From Peteryoungia algae (lineage in GTDB: Bacteria > Pseudomonadota > Alphaproteobacteria > Rhizobiales > Rhizobiaceae): DNA of 64,000 nt. The stretch lies in the NCBI RefSeq assembly GCF_030369675.1, contig NZ_CP128477.1, positions 2,301,001-2,365,000 on the forward strand, in the 5' to 3' direction. Below, piece by piece: positions 38,245 through 47,433 of the stretch. The translations under genes and the position numbers were made by a program. The notes beneath the pieces were generated by a model that worked only from the letters and a program-made list of their open reading frames with translations, made no database searches and was not told the DNA's origin. Within the stretch, counting starts at the first letter, position 1, and the number at the start of each line of letters is the position of its first letter.

Positions 38245-38515
38245 ATGAAGGGCTCGAAGCTTTCGGAAGCGCAGGTCCGGCAAGTGCGCACAAGACGGAA
38301 ATTTCCGATGTGACGGTCCGCAATTGGCGCAAGACGTATGCGGGCATGATCCAGTCGGAGATGAGGCATCTTCGCCAGCTTGAGGAGGAAAACGCCGAGC
38401 TCACGAAGATGCTGCCGACCTGTCGCCGACCAAGGCCCTGCTGCAGGATGTGCTGACAAAGCTCTGAGGCCTGCCAGCAAGCGCAAGCGTGTCGACAACA
38501 GGCAACCTTAAGGAA
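38245..38515 (+). mobile_element. IS3-family transposase (orfA) remnant
   Basis: Broken frames encode pieces of an IS3-type OrfA: KGSKLSEAQVRQVR at the start, then in another frame DVTVRNWRKTYAGMIQSEMR and HLRQLEEENAELTKML (the leucine-zipper part), and after one more shift ALLQDVLTKL with a stop. The following ASKRKRVDNRQP resembles the start of the orfB region. Two frameshifts and missing ends show it is dead. It marks the boundary between the LysR/importer block and the catabolic cluster. Confidence 0.75.
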
Positions 38516-38539
38516 GTAGGACGGCCCCGCCCACCAATA

Positions 38540-39247
38540 TCACAGCGTCAAAGCAGTAGTGTCGCTCGAAATTAGCGCCCTCAGAATACCTTTCTGGGTG
38601 TGCTCGCTATGCTCCACCATAGCGGCTCGTGCGAGATCGGGATCCCGCAGACGTAGCACATCGACAATACGCCGATGATCGGCGCTGGTTTCCGGATTGA
38701 CGTCTCGACTGACGGCGCCGAGATAGAAGAGACGCGTGCACTCATCAAGATGCGCAGCGACCAGCGCCAACAGCCTGCTATTGTTCGCTCCCTCGGCGAT
38801 CGCAAGGTGGAAATCGCGGTTAGCCTTGACGAAAGACTGTACGCTCTCGCCCTGCTGCGGATCGTAGCGAGCCTCCGCCAGAGCTTCGAGCCGATCAAGG
38901 TCTGCAGCGGATAGATTGAGAGCGGCCATAGCGGCGGCCGTGCCCTCGGTCATCGCGCGGATAGCAAAGAGATCGTTGATGTCCTTTACCGTCACGGGCG
39001 TGACCCGGTAACCTCGTCTAGGAAAAGCTTCGATCAGGCCTTCCGCCACCAATCGACCAAGCGCTTCCCGCACCGGCGTCTTGCTCATGGCAAGCTGCTC
39101 TGCCAGTTCGAGCTCCGAAAACTCGGCCCCGGGCCTTAAGGAGCCGGAGAGAACCCGCGCACGCAGAGAAACATATGCGGTCTCCGTCAAGGAAATTTTC
39201 TTCTGCCGGGCCGGCGAGTTATCACTTTCGACGCTAAGGCTCTGCAA
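38540..39247 (-). CDS. GntR-family regulator with FCD domain
   Basis: 235-residue regulator. N-terminal winged helix (TETAYVSLRARVLSGSLRPG, ELELAEQLAMSKTPVREAL, GRLVAEGLIEAFPRRGYRV) and a C-terminal FCD effector domain with metal-type histidines (FVKANRDFHLAIAEGANN, SADHRRIVDVLR). FCD proteins usually respond to organic acids or sugar acids. Starts at TTG 39247 with GGAGAG upstream; no ATG is available. Divergent from the ureide-type operon and almost certainly its repressor, through the site at 39379-39388. Confidence 0.9.
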   Translation of the reverse strand: MQSLSVESDNSPARQKKISLTETAYVSLRARVLSGSLRPGAEFSELELAEQLAMSKTPVREALGRLVAEGLIEAFPRRGYRVTPVTVKDINDLFAIRAMTEGTAAAMAALNLSAADLDRLEALAEARYDPQQGESVQSFVKANRDFHLAIAEGANNSRLLALVAAHLDECTRLFYLGAVSRDVNPETSADHRRIVDVLRLRDPDLARAAMVEHSEHTQKGILRALISSDTTALTL

Positions 39248-39360
39248 GACGGCTTCTCTCCAAGCTCGATGGGTTCTGTCGGACCCGCTCGTGGATCATA
39301 TGGCTTCACGCCCCTTTCTGTCTTCCTCCACTTTTTCTGACTTCGCAAGGCAGCCAGCCT

Positions 39361-39388
39361 TTGACATGAGATATTTCGTAGTATACCA
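39361..39388 (+). promoter_or_regulatory. Promoter with overlapping GntR/FCD operator
   Basis: TTGACA (39361-39366) is a perfect -35 box. TAGTATACCA (39379-39388) fits the FCD consensus TNGTNTACNA and overlaps the expected -10 (TATACC). This places a GntR-type repressor across the start site of the operon beginning at 39439. Confidence 0.6.
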
Positions 39389-39438
39389 CAAGAGATATCA
39401 CAGTTTGACGGCACGGGAGAGCCGTATTTGGAGGAACC

Positions 39439-40098
39439 GTGGCGCAGATCCTGGTGATCAATCCGAACAGCTCGAAAGCCGTCACACGCTCGATGGAGGC
39501 GTGCCTGAAACCGTTCGAAGGCAATGGCCATGAGATCCACTGCACTGAGCTCGAAGGCGCACCGACTGGCATCGAGACGGATGCCCATGTGGCCGAAGTC
39601 GTACCGTTGCTGGTTGAGGCCGTGCAGACGGCGAGAGCAGACGCCATCGTGATCGCATGCTTCTCAGATCCCGGCATTGCGGCCGTGCGAGCTGCCACGA
39701 ATGTCCCGGTCGTCGGCATTGCCGAAGCGGCCTATCTGACGGCGCTCGGCCTTGGACAGCGCTTCGGCATCGTGTCGATGGGCCCGTCCTCGATTGGTCG
39801 TCACCGGCGCTACCTTGAGGCGCTGCAACTCGATCGCAGGCTCGCAGGCGATCGATCGATCGACATGACCGTTGCTGAACTCATCGCACAGGACGCGGTC
39901 ATGCCCGTCACACGCATTTCCTCCGTGCTTCGTGATGAGGACGGTGCCGAGGCAGTCATCCTCGGCTGCGCCGGCCTCGGAACCTACCGGGAGGCTTTGC
40001 AGACGGCGCTGGGTTTGCCCGTCATCGACCCGGTTCAGGCCGGCGTCGCCCTTGCCTGCATGCAGGCTGAACTAGGCTACCGTGGGAGAGTGTCGTGA
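39439..40098 (+). CDS. Hydantoin/allantoin racemase family protein
   Basis: 219-residue Asp/Glu racemase superfamily member with both catalytic cysteines: Cys74 in VIACFSDPG and Cys177 in ILGCAGLG. ILVINPNSSKAVTRSM is the standard start of HyuE/HpxA-type hydantoin and allantoin racemases. It interconverts the enantiomers of a 5-substituted cyclic ureide, probably so that the cyclic amidase in the next gene can use both. GTG start at 39439 behind GGAGGAACC. The stop overlaps the next start (GTGA). Confidence 0.9.
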   Translation: MAQILVINPNSSKAVTRSMEACLKPFEGNGHEIHCTELEGAPTGIETDAHVAEVVPLLVEAVQTARADAIVIACFSDPGIAAVRAATNVPVVGIAEAAYLTALGLGQRFGIVSMGPSSIGRHRRYLEALQLDRRLAGDRSIDMTVAELIAQDAVMPVTRISSVLRDEDGAEAVILGCAGLGTYREALQTALGLPVIDPVQAGVALACMQAELGYRGRVS

Positions 40099-41474
40099 GC
40101 ATTGATCTCGTCATTCGCGGGCGGATCGTCACGCCCCAGATGACTATTCCCAATGGCTGGGTCGCTATCTCAGGCTCGCTCATCCACGCAGTCGGAGAAG
40201 GGGATGCCCCGGCCGCAGCCACCGTTCGCGATGCTGGAGACGCTTTCGTATTGCCGGGCATCATCGATGGACAAACGCATGCGGGTAGCTATCTCGGCCT
40301 CCCGGGGATCGAGCCGACGACCCGATCCGCCATTGCCGGCGGGGTCACGACGATCGTCGACATGCCCTATGACAACCCGACCCCGCTGAGCGCCCGGGAG
40401 CACCTGGACGCCAAGGTCGAAGCCGTCGAACGCTTCGCCCATTGCGATGTCGCGCTCTACGGGACTGTCATGCCAGGGCAATCCGTCGACGAGATGCGAG
40501 CGCTTGCCGCTGGTGGCGTCGTCGCCTTCAAGATCTCCGCTTTCGAAAGCAGTCCGACCCGTTTTCCGAGGATCGATGCGGCACTCGCCCTCGACCTGCT
40601 GGAAGCGCTTTCGGCAACCGATCTGCCGCTTGGATTGCACAACGAAGATCAGGAAATCGTACGCTCACGGGTTTCGCGCGCAAGAGCTGAGGGGCGAAAC
40701 GGCATTACCGCTCACTCGCCGAGCCGGCCCGAAGTCGCAGAACTGGCATCAACCGTGCATTTCCTCGAACTCGCTGCCAATGCCGGTGGGCACGCACATA
40801 TCGTGCACATCAGCACGCCGCGCGGCTTCAAGCTGGTCGACAATTATGTGCAAGAGGGTGTCAGGGCGACCGGCGAGCTCTGCGTCCACTATCTCTGGTT
40901 CGATCCCGAACGCGACGGTGAAGAGCTCGGCGCGCGGATGAAGGTAAACCCACCCATTCGGCCCGGTCAGATCGATCGGCTCTGGCGGGAACTGATCGAA
41001 GGCCGGATCGCCTTCGTCAGCTCAGATCATTCCAGTTGGCCGATCGACAACAAGTTCACCGATAGCATCTTCGATGCCGGTGCCGGCGTGCCCGGAATGG
41101 AGACGCTGTTGCCTGCCTTCTTCACCGTCGCAAAGGAGCGCGGCGTTGATGCAGCTCATTACTGCGCTGAATATCTCGCCGAACGTCCTGCGCGCTTCTT
41201 CGGCCTTTATCCGCGCAAGGGTGCCCTCGTCCCCGGTGCCGATGCTGACATCACGATCCTCGCCGAGGGGGACGATGTCTGGGACGCCAGTCGCGCCCAG
41301 GATGGCCTCAACTGGAGCCCTTACGACGGACGGCGCTTCGCCGCCCGGGTGGCCGCAACCTATCACGCCGGCAGGCTCGCCTATGACGGCCGTGCAGTCC
41401 TCAATACGCCCGGCAGCGGACGCTATCTGCGCCGCGGCGAAAGCAAATGGTTTCCGCAGGATCTCACAACATGA
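40095..41474 (+). CDS. Allantoinase/dihydropyrimidinase-like amidohydrolase with altered metal site
   Basis: 459-residue cyclic amidase of the urease superfamily. Expected ligands are present at Lys146 (VVAFKISAF), the histidines of HAHIVHIST, and the aspartate of FVSSDHSSW. The first HxH motif, though, reads Gln60-Thr-His62 (IDGQTHAG), so one zinc ligand is replaced by glutamine. It still resembles allantoinase in GGVTTIVDMPYDN. It may open a hydantoin, dihydropyrimidine or lactam ring with one metal or different geometry. GTG start overlaps the racemase stop; stop overlaps the VOC start. Confidence 0.87.
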   Translation: MSIDLVIRGRIVTPQMTIPNGWVAISGSLIHAVGEGDAPAAATVRDAGDAFVLPGIIDGQTHAGSYLGLPGIEPTTRSAIAGGVTTIVDMPYDNPTPLSAREHLDAKVEAVERFAHCDVALYGTVMPGQSVDEMRALAAGGVVAFKISAFESSPTRFPRIDAALALDLLEALSATDLPLGLHNEDQEIVRSRVSRARAEGRNGITAHSPSRPEVAELASTVHFLELAANAGGHAHIVHISTPRGFKLVDNYVQEGVRATGELCVHYLWFDPERDGEELGARMKVNPPIRPGQIDRLWRELIEGRIAFVSSDHSSWPIDNKFTDSIFDAGAGVPGMETLLPAFFTVAKERGVDAAHYCAEYLAERPARFFGLYPRKGALVPGADADITILAEGDDVWDASRAQDGLNWSPYDGRRFAARVAATYHAGRLAYDGRAVLNTPGSGRYLRRGESKWFPQDLTT

Positions 41475-41866
41475 CACAGCCCCCCGCCCGGCCCGATGAC
41501 GGTATAGTCGAGAAGGCTATCACCTTCCTCTATTACGTCGATCTTCCCCGTGCATTCGGCTTCTACACAGAAGTTATGGGATTTCCGCTCGAGATCGATC
41601 AGGGGTGGTCGAAGATCCTGAAGATTGCCGAGCATGCCTATGTCGGCCTCGTGGACGAGACCCGAGGAATGCATCGCGCCAATCCTATCAAGCCCGTGCA
41701 GCTTTGCATCCGCGTTCCAGATGTCGATGCCTGGCATCGCTTTCTCTCGAGCCAAAACGCGACCGGGCTGACCGAACCAAAGGACAGCGTCTCCTTGGGA
41801 ATTCGAGCCTTCGTGCTGGAAGACCCGGAAGGCTACCAGATCGAGGTGCAATCCGTACTTCGGTGA
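41471..41866 (+). CDS. VOC/glyoxalase-fold protein
   Basis: 131-residue vicinal-oxygen-chelate protein with the paired beta-alpha-beta-beta-beta modules (ITFLYYVDLPRAFGFYTEVMGF and VQLCIRVPDVDAWHRFL, FVLEDPEGYQIEVQSV). The C-terminal glutamate of YQIEVQ is the usual metal ligand. Function could be isomerase, lyase or dioxygenase. Overlapping ATGA with the amidohydrolase ties it to the same pathway; substrate unknown. Confidence 0.82.
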   Translation: MTQPPARPDDGIVEKAITFLYYVDLPRAFGFYTEVMGFPLEIDQGWSKILKIAEHAYVGLVDETRGMHRANPIKPVQLCIRVPDVDAWHRFLSSQNATGLTEPKDSVSLGIRAFVLEDPEGYQIEVQSVLR

Positions 41867-41912
41867 AAACGCGCATGCAAACGTGTCGGCATACCAAAAA
41901 GGGGAACTAAAA

Positions 41913-43481
41913 ATGCTGAATCTTCGCATGAAATCCGGACGCATCGTGGCACTTGCCGCTTTCGTCCTCCTGAGCTCGACGGCCTTGGGCGGCCTGGTCC
42001 AAGCCAAGGAACTGACCGTCGGCCTGACGTCGGACGCCGTCAATCTCGACCCCCAGGCAGGCGAGGAGTTGTCCAGCAACATCCTCTTCTACCACATCTA
42101 CGATCCACTGGTCCGCCGCAATGCCGACCTGTCCTTCGGACCCGGCCTTGCAGAAAGCTGGGAGCTCAAGGATGACACGACCTGGATGTTCAAGCTACGC
42201 CAGGGCGTCAAGTTCCACAATGGCGAGGACTTCAAGGCGTCCGATGTTGTCTTCACCCTGGACCGGCTGAAGAAGTCGCTGATGGCCAATCTTGGCGCCA
42301 ACATCGCCTCCTTCACAGCGGTCGATGATTACACTGTCGAGATCAAGACTCCCAAGCCCTACGCAGTCCTGCCGAACGATCTGGCAGCCGTCCTGATCCT
42401 CAGCGAGAAGTATGCGAAGGAAGTGGGCGACGAGCAGGTGGATTTGAAGCCTGTTGGCACCGGCCCCTACAAGCTGGTCGAATGGATCAAGGAAGATCAT
42501 ATCACGCTCGCCGCCAATGCTGACTATTTCGCCGGCGCGCCTGAGATCGACGAGGTCACGTTCCGCCCGATCACCAATGGCGCCACCCGTACGGCAGCCC
42601 TGCTGACCGGCGAAGTCGACGTCATCCAGGATCTCAACGTCCGCGACGTCGACCGCGTCAAGGCAGATGACCGCTACAAGGTCATGTCGAAGCCAAGCCT
42701 GCTAAACGTCGTGGTGTCGATCGACCATCGTGAGAAGAGCCCTACCATCGCGCTCGACAAGAACCCGATGATGGATCGTCGCGTCCGTGAAGCCATGGTT
42801 CGCGCGATCGACGTCAATGCGATCAGCAAGATCATCATGAATGGCCTGTCGACGCCGTCGGAGCAATATGTCCCTGCTTCCCATACGGGCTATGTCGACG
42901 GTGCAAGCTTCCGCGACATGTATCCCATGGATCTTGAGAAGGCGGCAGCGCTCATGGCCGAGGCCGGCTATGCCGATGGCTTCACGGTGACCCTCGACAC
43001 CACCAACAATCGCTATGTCAATGACCAGCAGATCGCGCAGGCACTTGCTTCGATGCTCGGCAAGATCAAGATCGATCTCAAGCTCAACCTGATGCCGAAG
43101 TCCAACTTCTTTGGCTACATCCGGGTACCCAGCGAGCAGTCGAGCATGATCATGAGCGGCTGGGACGTTCCGTCTGGTGACGGCGGTTCGATGTACAGCG
43201 TGATGTTCTACTCGCGCGACAAGAAGGAAGGCTATGGTCAGGTCAACCGCGGATCTTATTCCAATCCGAAAGTGGACGAACTGATCGACAAGGCTGATGC
43301 AACCTCCAAGCTCGAAGAGCGCGACGGTTACCTGCAGGAAGTCACCAAGATCCTGATGGAAGACATCCCGATGATCCCGATCCACTACGAGCAGGATCTT
43401 TATGCGGCAAAGACCAATGTCGAGATGACACCGCGTGCGGACAAGTTCCTCTGGGCCTACGAGATCGACATCAAGGAATAA
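41913..43481 (+). CDS. Dpp/Opp-type periplasmic binding protein
   Basis: 522-residue SBP type 5 with a Sec signal peptide (IVALAAFVLLSSTALGGLVQA, cleavage near QAKE). Family motifs: GLTSDAVNLDPQA, LAESWELKDDTTWMFKLRQG, KFHNGEDFKASDVVFTL, and GTGPYKLVEW. Delivers the substrate to the DppBCDF-like transporter downstream. In this operon the substrate is likely a cyclic or linear amide rather than a peptide. ATG 41913 follows AAAGGGGAAC. Confidence 0.92.
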   Translation: MLNLRMKSGRIVALAAFVLLSSTALGGLVQAKELTVGLTSDAVNLDPQAGEELSSNILFYHIYDPLVRRNADLSFGPGLAESWELKDDTTWMFKLRQGVKFHNGEDFKASDVVFTLDRLKKSLMANLGANIASFTAVDDYTVEIKTPKPYAVLPNDLAAVLILSEKYAKEVGDEQVDLKPVGTGPYKLVEWIKEDHITLAANADYFAGAPEIDEVTFRPITNGATRTAALLTGEVDVIQDLNVRDVDRVKADDRYKVMSKPSLLNVVVSIDHREKSPTIALDKNPMMDRRVREAMVRAIDVNAISKIIMNGLSTPSEQYVPASHTGYVDGASFRDMYPMDLEKAAALMAEAGYADGFTVTLDTTNNRYVNDQQIAQALASMLGKIKIDLKLNLMPKSNFFGYIRVPSEQSSMIMSGWDVPSGDGGSMYSVMFYSRDKKEGYGQVNRGSYSNPKVDELIDKADATSKLEERDGYLQEVTKILMEDIPMIPIHYEQDLYAAKTNVEMTPRADKFLWAYEIDIKE

Positions 43482-43564
43482 CCCCAACCCGAACGAGCGC
43501 GGGGCTGTCGACCTTGAAAGGGGACAGTCCCGAATTTCTCACTTCTTCATGACGGGACACTGCC

Positions 43565-44530
43565 TTGCTGGGTTACACGATCAAGCGGCTCCTGCAGATG
43601 GTGCTGGTACTCTTTTGCGTATCGGTCATCGTCTTCCTGATGATGAGCTTTACCGGCGATCCCGTCTTCATGGTGATCCCGATTGATTCCACCACCGCCG
43701 AGATCGAACAGGCCCGCCGTCTCCTGGGTCTCGATCGATCCCTGGTGAGCCAGTATTTCATCTTCCTTGGCAACATGTTGCAGGGCGATTTCGGGCGTTC
43801 CTATGTGTTCCGACAGCCGGCCATGGACCTCATCCTGGAGCGTCTACCGGCAACGATCGAAATGGTGCTGGTAGCAATCATGCTGGCGACCGTGATTGCC
43901 GTCCCGCTCGGCGTCTATGCCGGGGCCAATCCAAACAAGCCGGTTTCTCGCGGCATCATGGCGGGCTCGCTGCTCGGCATTTCCCTCCCAGGCTTCTGGG
44001 TGGGCATGATGCTGATTTTCTTCTTATCTGTCCGCTATCAGCTTCTGCCCTCCTCCGGACGCGGCGATACGGTGGAAATCTTGGGCCTGCGCATATCCAT
44101 CTTCACGGCGGACGGCTGGTCCCACATCATCCTGCCATCCGTGACACTGGCGCTGGCCACCCTTGCCATCATGCTGCGCATGACCCGTGCGGGCATGATG
44201 GAGGTGATGCGTCAGGACTATATGCGGTTTGCCCGTGCAAAGGGCGCGTCCCGCCAGAACATCCTGTTCAGGCATGGCCTGAAGAACGCTCTCATTCCGG
44301 TCGTCACGATCTTCGGCCTGCAGCTCGGGGACCTCATCGCTTTTGCAACGATCACCGAAACCATCTTCGCATGGCCTGGGACCGGCAAGCTGCTGATCGA
44401 TTCCATCTACCGCGGGGATCGCCCGGTCATCGTCGTCTACCTGATGCTGACCGCGTTCATCTTCGTTGCCATCAATTTCATTGTCGACATCGTTTACACG
44501 CTGATCGACCCGCGCATTACCGTGAAGTGA
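43565..44530 (+). CDS. DppB-type ABC permease
   Basis: 321-residue permease. Begins LGYTIKRLLQMVLVL from TTG 43565, with six helices and the binding-protein-dependent loop (FARAKGASRQNILFRHGLKNALIPVVT). DppB-like hallmark: a long first periplasmic region with the LGLDRSLVSQYFIFLGNMLQGD stretch. Pairs with the next gene product. Confidence 0.9.
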   Translation: MLGYTIKRLLQMVLVLFCVSVIVFLMMSFTGDPVFMVIPIDSTTAEIEQARRLLGLDRSLVSQYFIFLGNMLQGDFGRSYVFRQPAMDLILERLPATIEMVLVAIMLATVIAVPLGVYAGANPNKPVSRGIMAGSLLGISLPGFWVGMMLIFFLSVRYQLLPSSGRGDTVEILGLRISIFTADGWSHIILPSVTLALATLAIMLRMTRAGMMEVMRQDYMRFARAKGASRQNILFRHGLKNALIPVVTIFGLQLGDLIAFATITETIFAWPGTGKLLIDSIYRGDRPVIVVYLMLTAFIFVAINFIVDIVYTLIDPRITVK

Positions 44531-44537
44531 GGATGGC

Positions 44538-45410
44538 ATGACCGGGTTCTTCTCTTCGGAATTCTTCTTTCACTACCGCCGAAACCTGCCGGCGGTCTTC
44601 GGAAGCGTACTGCTCGTCTTCTTCGCCCTGCTTGCGACCTTCGGGCCACTTCTCGTCGCCCAGGACCCCTATGACGTTTCGCAGTTGGAACTGATGGACA
44701 GCTTCAAGCCGCCGGTATGGCTCGAGGGCGGGGATGTCAGATACTTGCTCGGGACAGATGGTCAGGGCCGCGACGTCCTTGCATCCATTGTCTACGGTGC
44801 GCGAATTTCCGCCTTCATCGGCCTCGCCGCCATGATCTTCTCCTGTGGGATCGGGACCGCACTCGGGCTGATTTCCGGTTACTACGGGGGGATCGTCGAT
44901 AGCATCATCATGCGCATCGCAGACATCCAGCTGTCGTTTCCCTCGATGCTGATTGCGCTTTTCCTGATGTCGGCATTCGGAACCGGCATCGGCATGGTTC
45001 TCATCGCCCTCACCGCCGTCGGCTGGGTGGTTTACGCCCGCACCGTTCGCGGATCGACCTTGAGCGAAATCCAGAAGGAATACATTCAGGCGGCAAAGGT
45101 GGCGGGGCTTGGAAACGGCGAGATCATCCTGCGCCACGTGCTGCCAAACGTGATGACGCCGCTCATCGTGGTTGCCACGATCCAGGTCGGCACCTTCATC
45201 CTGATCGAGGCATCCTTAAGCTTTCTCGGTGTCGGCGTCCCCATCACCGAGCCTTCGCTCGGCCTGCTCGTAAAGGAGGGCTTCGATGTCCTGTTCTCGG
45301 GCATCTGGTGGACCTCTGCCTTCCCCGGTCTGTTCATCATGTTCCTCGTCTTCGGCATCAACCTGTTCGGCGACTTCCTGCGGGACGAACTCAATCCGCG
45401 GCTGAGATGA
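44538..45410 (+). CDS. DppC-type ABC permease
   Basis: 290-residue permease with the DppC start (an N-terminal cytoplasmic part and helix, then YLLGTDGQGRDVLASIVYGAR) and the loop IQAAKVAGLGNGEIILRHVL. Six hydrophobic segments. Seven bases separate it from DppB. ATG 44538 follows GAGG. Confidence 0.92.
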   Translation: MTGFFSSEFFFHYRRNLPAVFGSVLLVFFALLATFGPLLVAQDPYDVSQLELMDSFKPPVWLEGGDVRYLLGTDGQGRDVLASIVYGARISAFIGLAAMIFSCGIGTALGLISGYYGGIVDSIIMRIADIQLSFPSMLIALFLMSAFGTGIGMVLIALTAVGWVVYARTVRGSTLSEIQKEYIQAAKVAGLGNGEIILRHVLPNVMTPLIVVATIQVGTFILIEASLSFLGVGVPITEPSLGLLVKEGFDVLFSGIWWTSAFPGLFIMFLVFGINLFGDFLRDELNPRLR

Positions 45411-45427
45411 CGAAGGAGACAGCGACC

Positions 45428-46408
45428 ATGGGCGAAGCACTTCTCGAAGTCCGGGATCTCAAGACACATTTCCATACCTTCGGTGGCGTGGTGAAAGCCG
45501 TCGATGGCGTGAGCTTCGACGTTCGCCCGGGAGAGGTCGTCGGCCTCGTCGGCGAGTCCGGTGGCGGGAAATCGGTAATCGGCTTTTCCATTCTCGGCCT
45601 GATCGATCCACCCGGACGGATTGAGGCCGGCCGTATTCTCTTTGCTGGCGAAGATCTGACCCGCAAGAGCGAAGACCAGATGCGCGCAGTGCGCGGCGGC
45701 GAAATCGCCATGGTGTTCCAGGACCCCATGACGTCTCTCAATCCGGTCTACACGGTCGGACGCCAGATGGACGAAATGCTGCGCCTGCATACCGACCTCG
45801 ATCAGAAGGCGCGGCGTGCACGCTGCATCGAGATGCTCGAGGACGTCGGCATCTCGGAGGCCGCCAGCCGGCTCGACGCCTATCCGCACCAGTTCTCTGG
45901 TGGCATGCGCCAGCGCGTCGTGATTGCCATCGCCCTCCTGGCCGGTTCCCGCCTGATCATCGCGGACGAACCGACCACGGCCCTCGACGTCACCGTCCAG
46001 GCCCAGATCTTGAAGCTCATGCGCCGCCAGATCCTTGATCGCGGGGCCGCCATGATCCTTGTGACCCACGATCTCGCAGTTGTCTCCGAGATGGCGGACC
46101 GGGTGGTCGTGCTCTATTGCGGAAAGGTAGTGGAACGGGGCCTGACGACGGAGATCATCCAGTCCCCTGCCCATCCCTATACGCGCGGGCTCTTGGACAG
46201 CATTCCGAAGATCACCGATCGCCGGGCACGTCTGAGCCAGATTCCAGGCACCGTGCCGGACATCCGCACCCTCGGCCAAGGGTGCAGCTTCAGGGATCGG
46301 TGTTTCCGGGCCCAGACCATCTGCACTGAACATACACCGGTCCTGTCTCCGGTTCGCGGATCGCTGGACGCCGCATGCCACTTTCCTCTGGAGGAGACTG
46401 TTCCATGA
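45428..46408 (+). CDS. DppD-type ABC ATPase
   Basis: 326-residue ATPase: Walker A LVGESGGGKSV, Q-loop MVFQDPMTSLNPVYTVG, signature FSGGMRQRVVIAIALL, Walker B LIIADEPTTALD, and the Opp/Dpp C-terminal extension with a cysteine cluster (GCSFRDRCFRAQTIC). ATG 45428 is preceded by AAGGAG; ATG 45407 would overlap the DppC stop but has a weaker site. Stop overlaps the next start by four bases. Confidence 0.92.
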   Translation: MGEALLEVRDLKTHFHTFGGVVKAVDGVSFDVRPGEVVGLVGESGGGKSVIGFSILGLIDPPGRIEAGRILFAGEDLTRKSEDQMRAVRGGEIAMVFQDPMTSLNPVYTVGRQMDEMLRLHTDLDQKARRARCIEMLEDVGISEAASRLDAYPHQFSGGMRQRVVIAIALLAGSRLIIADEPTTALDVTVQAQILKLMRRQILDRGAAMILVTHDLAVVSEMADRVVVLYCGKVVERGLTTEIIQSPAHPYTRGLLDSIPKITDRRARLSQIPGTVPDIRTLGQGCSFRDRCFRAQTICTEHTPVLSPVRGSLDAACHFPLEETVP

Positions 46409-47433
46409 CGCCCCCCGTACTCGAGGTCCGTGGCCTGGTGAAAGCCTTTCCAGTTGGAGGCATTTTTGATCGGCTGCAATTCGGAAAAGGAAAGCTGCTT
46501 GCCCCCCAGAAGCAATTGCGCGCCGTGAACGGAGTCGACTTGTCGATTGCCCCCGGCGAAGTCATGGCCCTGGTGGGCGAATCCGGCTGCGGAAAGTCGA
46601 CCGTGGCCAAAACCATCGCCCGGATCTACGAGCCGACCGCAGGCGAAATCCGGATTGATGGCGAAGACATCTCCCGCATGAAGTTTCGGGAAATGCGTCC
46701 GATCCGCCGCAAGCTGCAGATGATCTTCCAGGATCCATATGCCTCACTCGATCCTCGGCAGCGGGTCAGGGACATCGTGATGGAGCCGAGACGCGCTCAA
46801 GCCGGGGGCAAGATCAGTCGACGCGAACTCCATGATGAGGCGATCGCACTTCTGGCGAAGGTTGGCCTCAATGCCGAACAGGCGGGACGCTACCCGCATC
46901 AGTTTTCGGGAGGTCAGCGGCAGCGGATCGGCATCGCCCGCGCATTGTCGGTCCGGCCAAAGATCATCATTGCCGACGAGCCGGTATCGGCGCTCGACGT
47001 CTCGATCCAGGCGCAGATCCTCAACCTGATGATGGACCTGCGCGACGAGTTCGGCCTCTCCTATCTCTTCGTCTCGCACGACCTCTCGGTGGTTCACCAC
47101 ATCGCCGACCGGATCGGCGTCATGTATCTCGGCTTCATGGTGGAGACGGCCAGCCGCGACCAGTTGTTCAGCCAGCCGAAACATCCCTACACGCAGGTTC
47201 TGCTCTCGGCCGCGCCGACCATCGACAAGTCGCTGGCTAAGCCGAAGATCGAGATCGTCGGCGAAGTGCCAAGCGCACTGCGCCTGCCCTCCGGCTGCTG
47301 CTTCAGAACGCGCTGCCCCATGGCATTCGATCGATGCGCGGTCGACCGTCCGGTGTTGACGCCCCAGCCGGATGGCAGCGCCGTCGCATGCCATCTCCAT
47401 GATCGGAATGATGCCGAAAGGAAAAGCCAGTGA
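46405..47433 (+). CDS. DppF-type ABC ATPase
   Basis: 342-residue partner ATPase: Walker A LVGESGCGKSTVAK, FQDPYASLDPRQRV, signature FSGGQRQRIGIARALS, Walker B IIIADEPVSALD, and the C-terminal cysteine-containing Opp tail (GCCFRTRCPMAFDRC). Its insert GGIFDRLQFGKGKLL before Walker A is usual for DppF/OppF. Completes the importer with DppB, C, D and the secreted binding protein. Confidence 0.93.
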   Translation: MTPPVLEVRGLVKAFPVGGIFDRLQFGKGKLLAPQKQLRAVNGVDLSIAPGEVMALVGESGCGKSTVAKTIARIYEPTAGEIRIDGEDISRMKFREMRPIRRKLQMIFQDPYASLDPRQRVRDIVMEPRRAQAGGKISRRELHDEAIALLAKVGLNAEQAGRYPHQFSGGQRQRIGIARALSVRPKIIIADEPVSALDVSIQAQILNLMMDLRDEFGLSYLFVSHDLSVVHHIADRIGVMYLGFMVETASRDQLFSQPKHPYTQVLLSAAPTIDKSLAKPKIEIVGEVPSALRLPSGCCFRTRCPMAFDRCAVDRPVLTPQPDGSAVACHLHDRNDAERKSQ

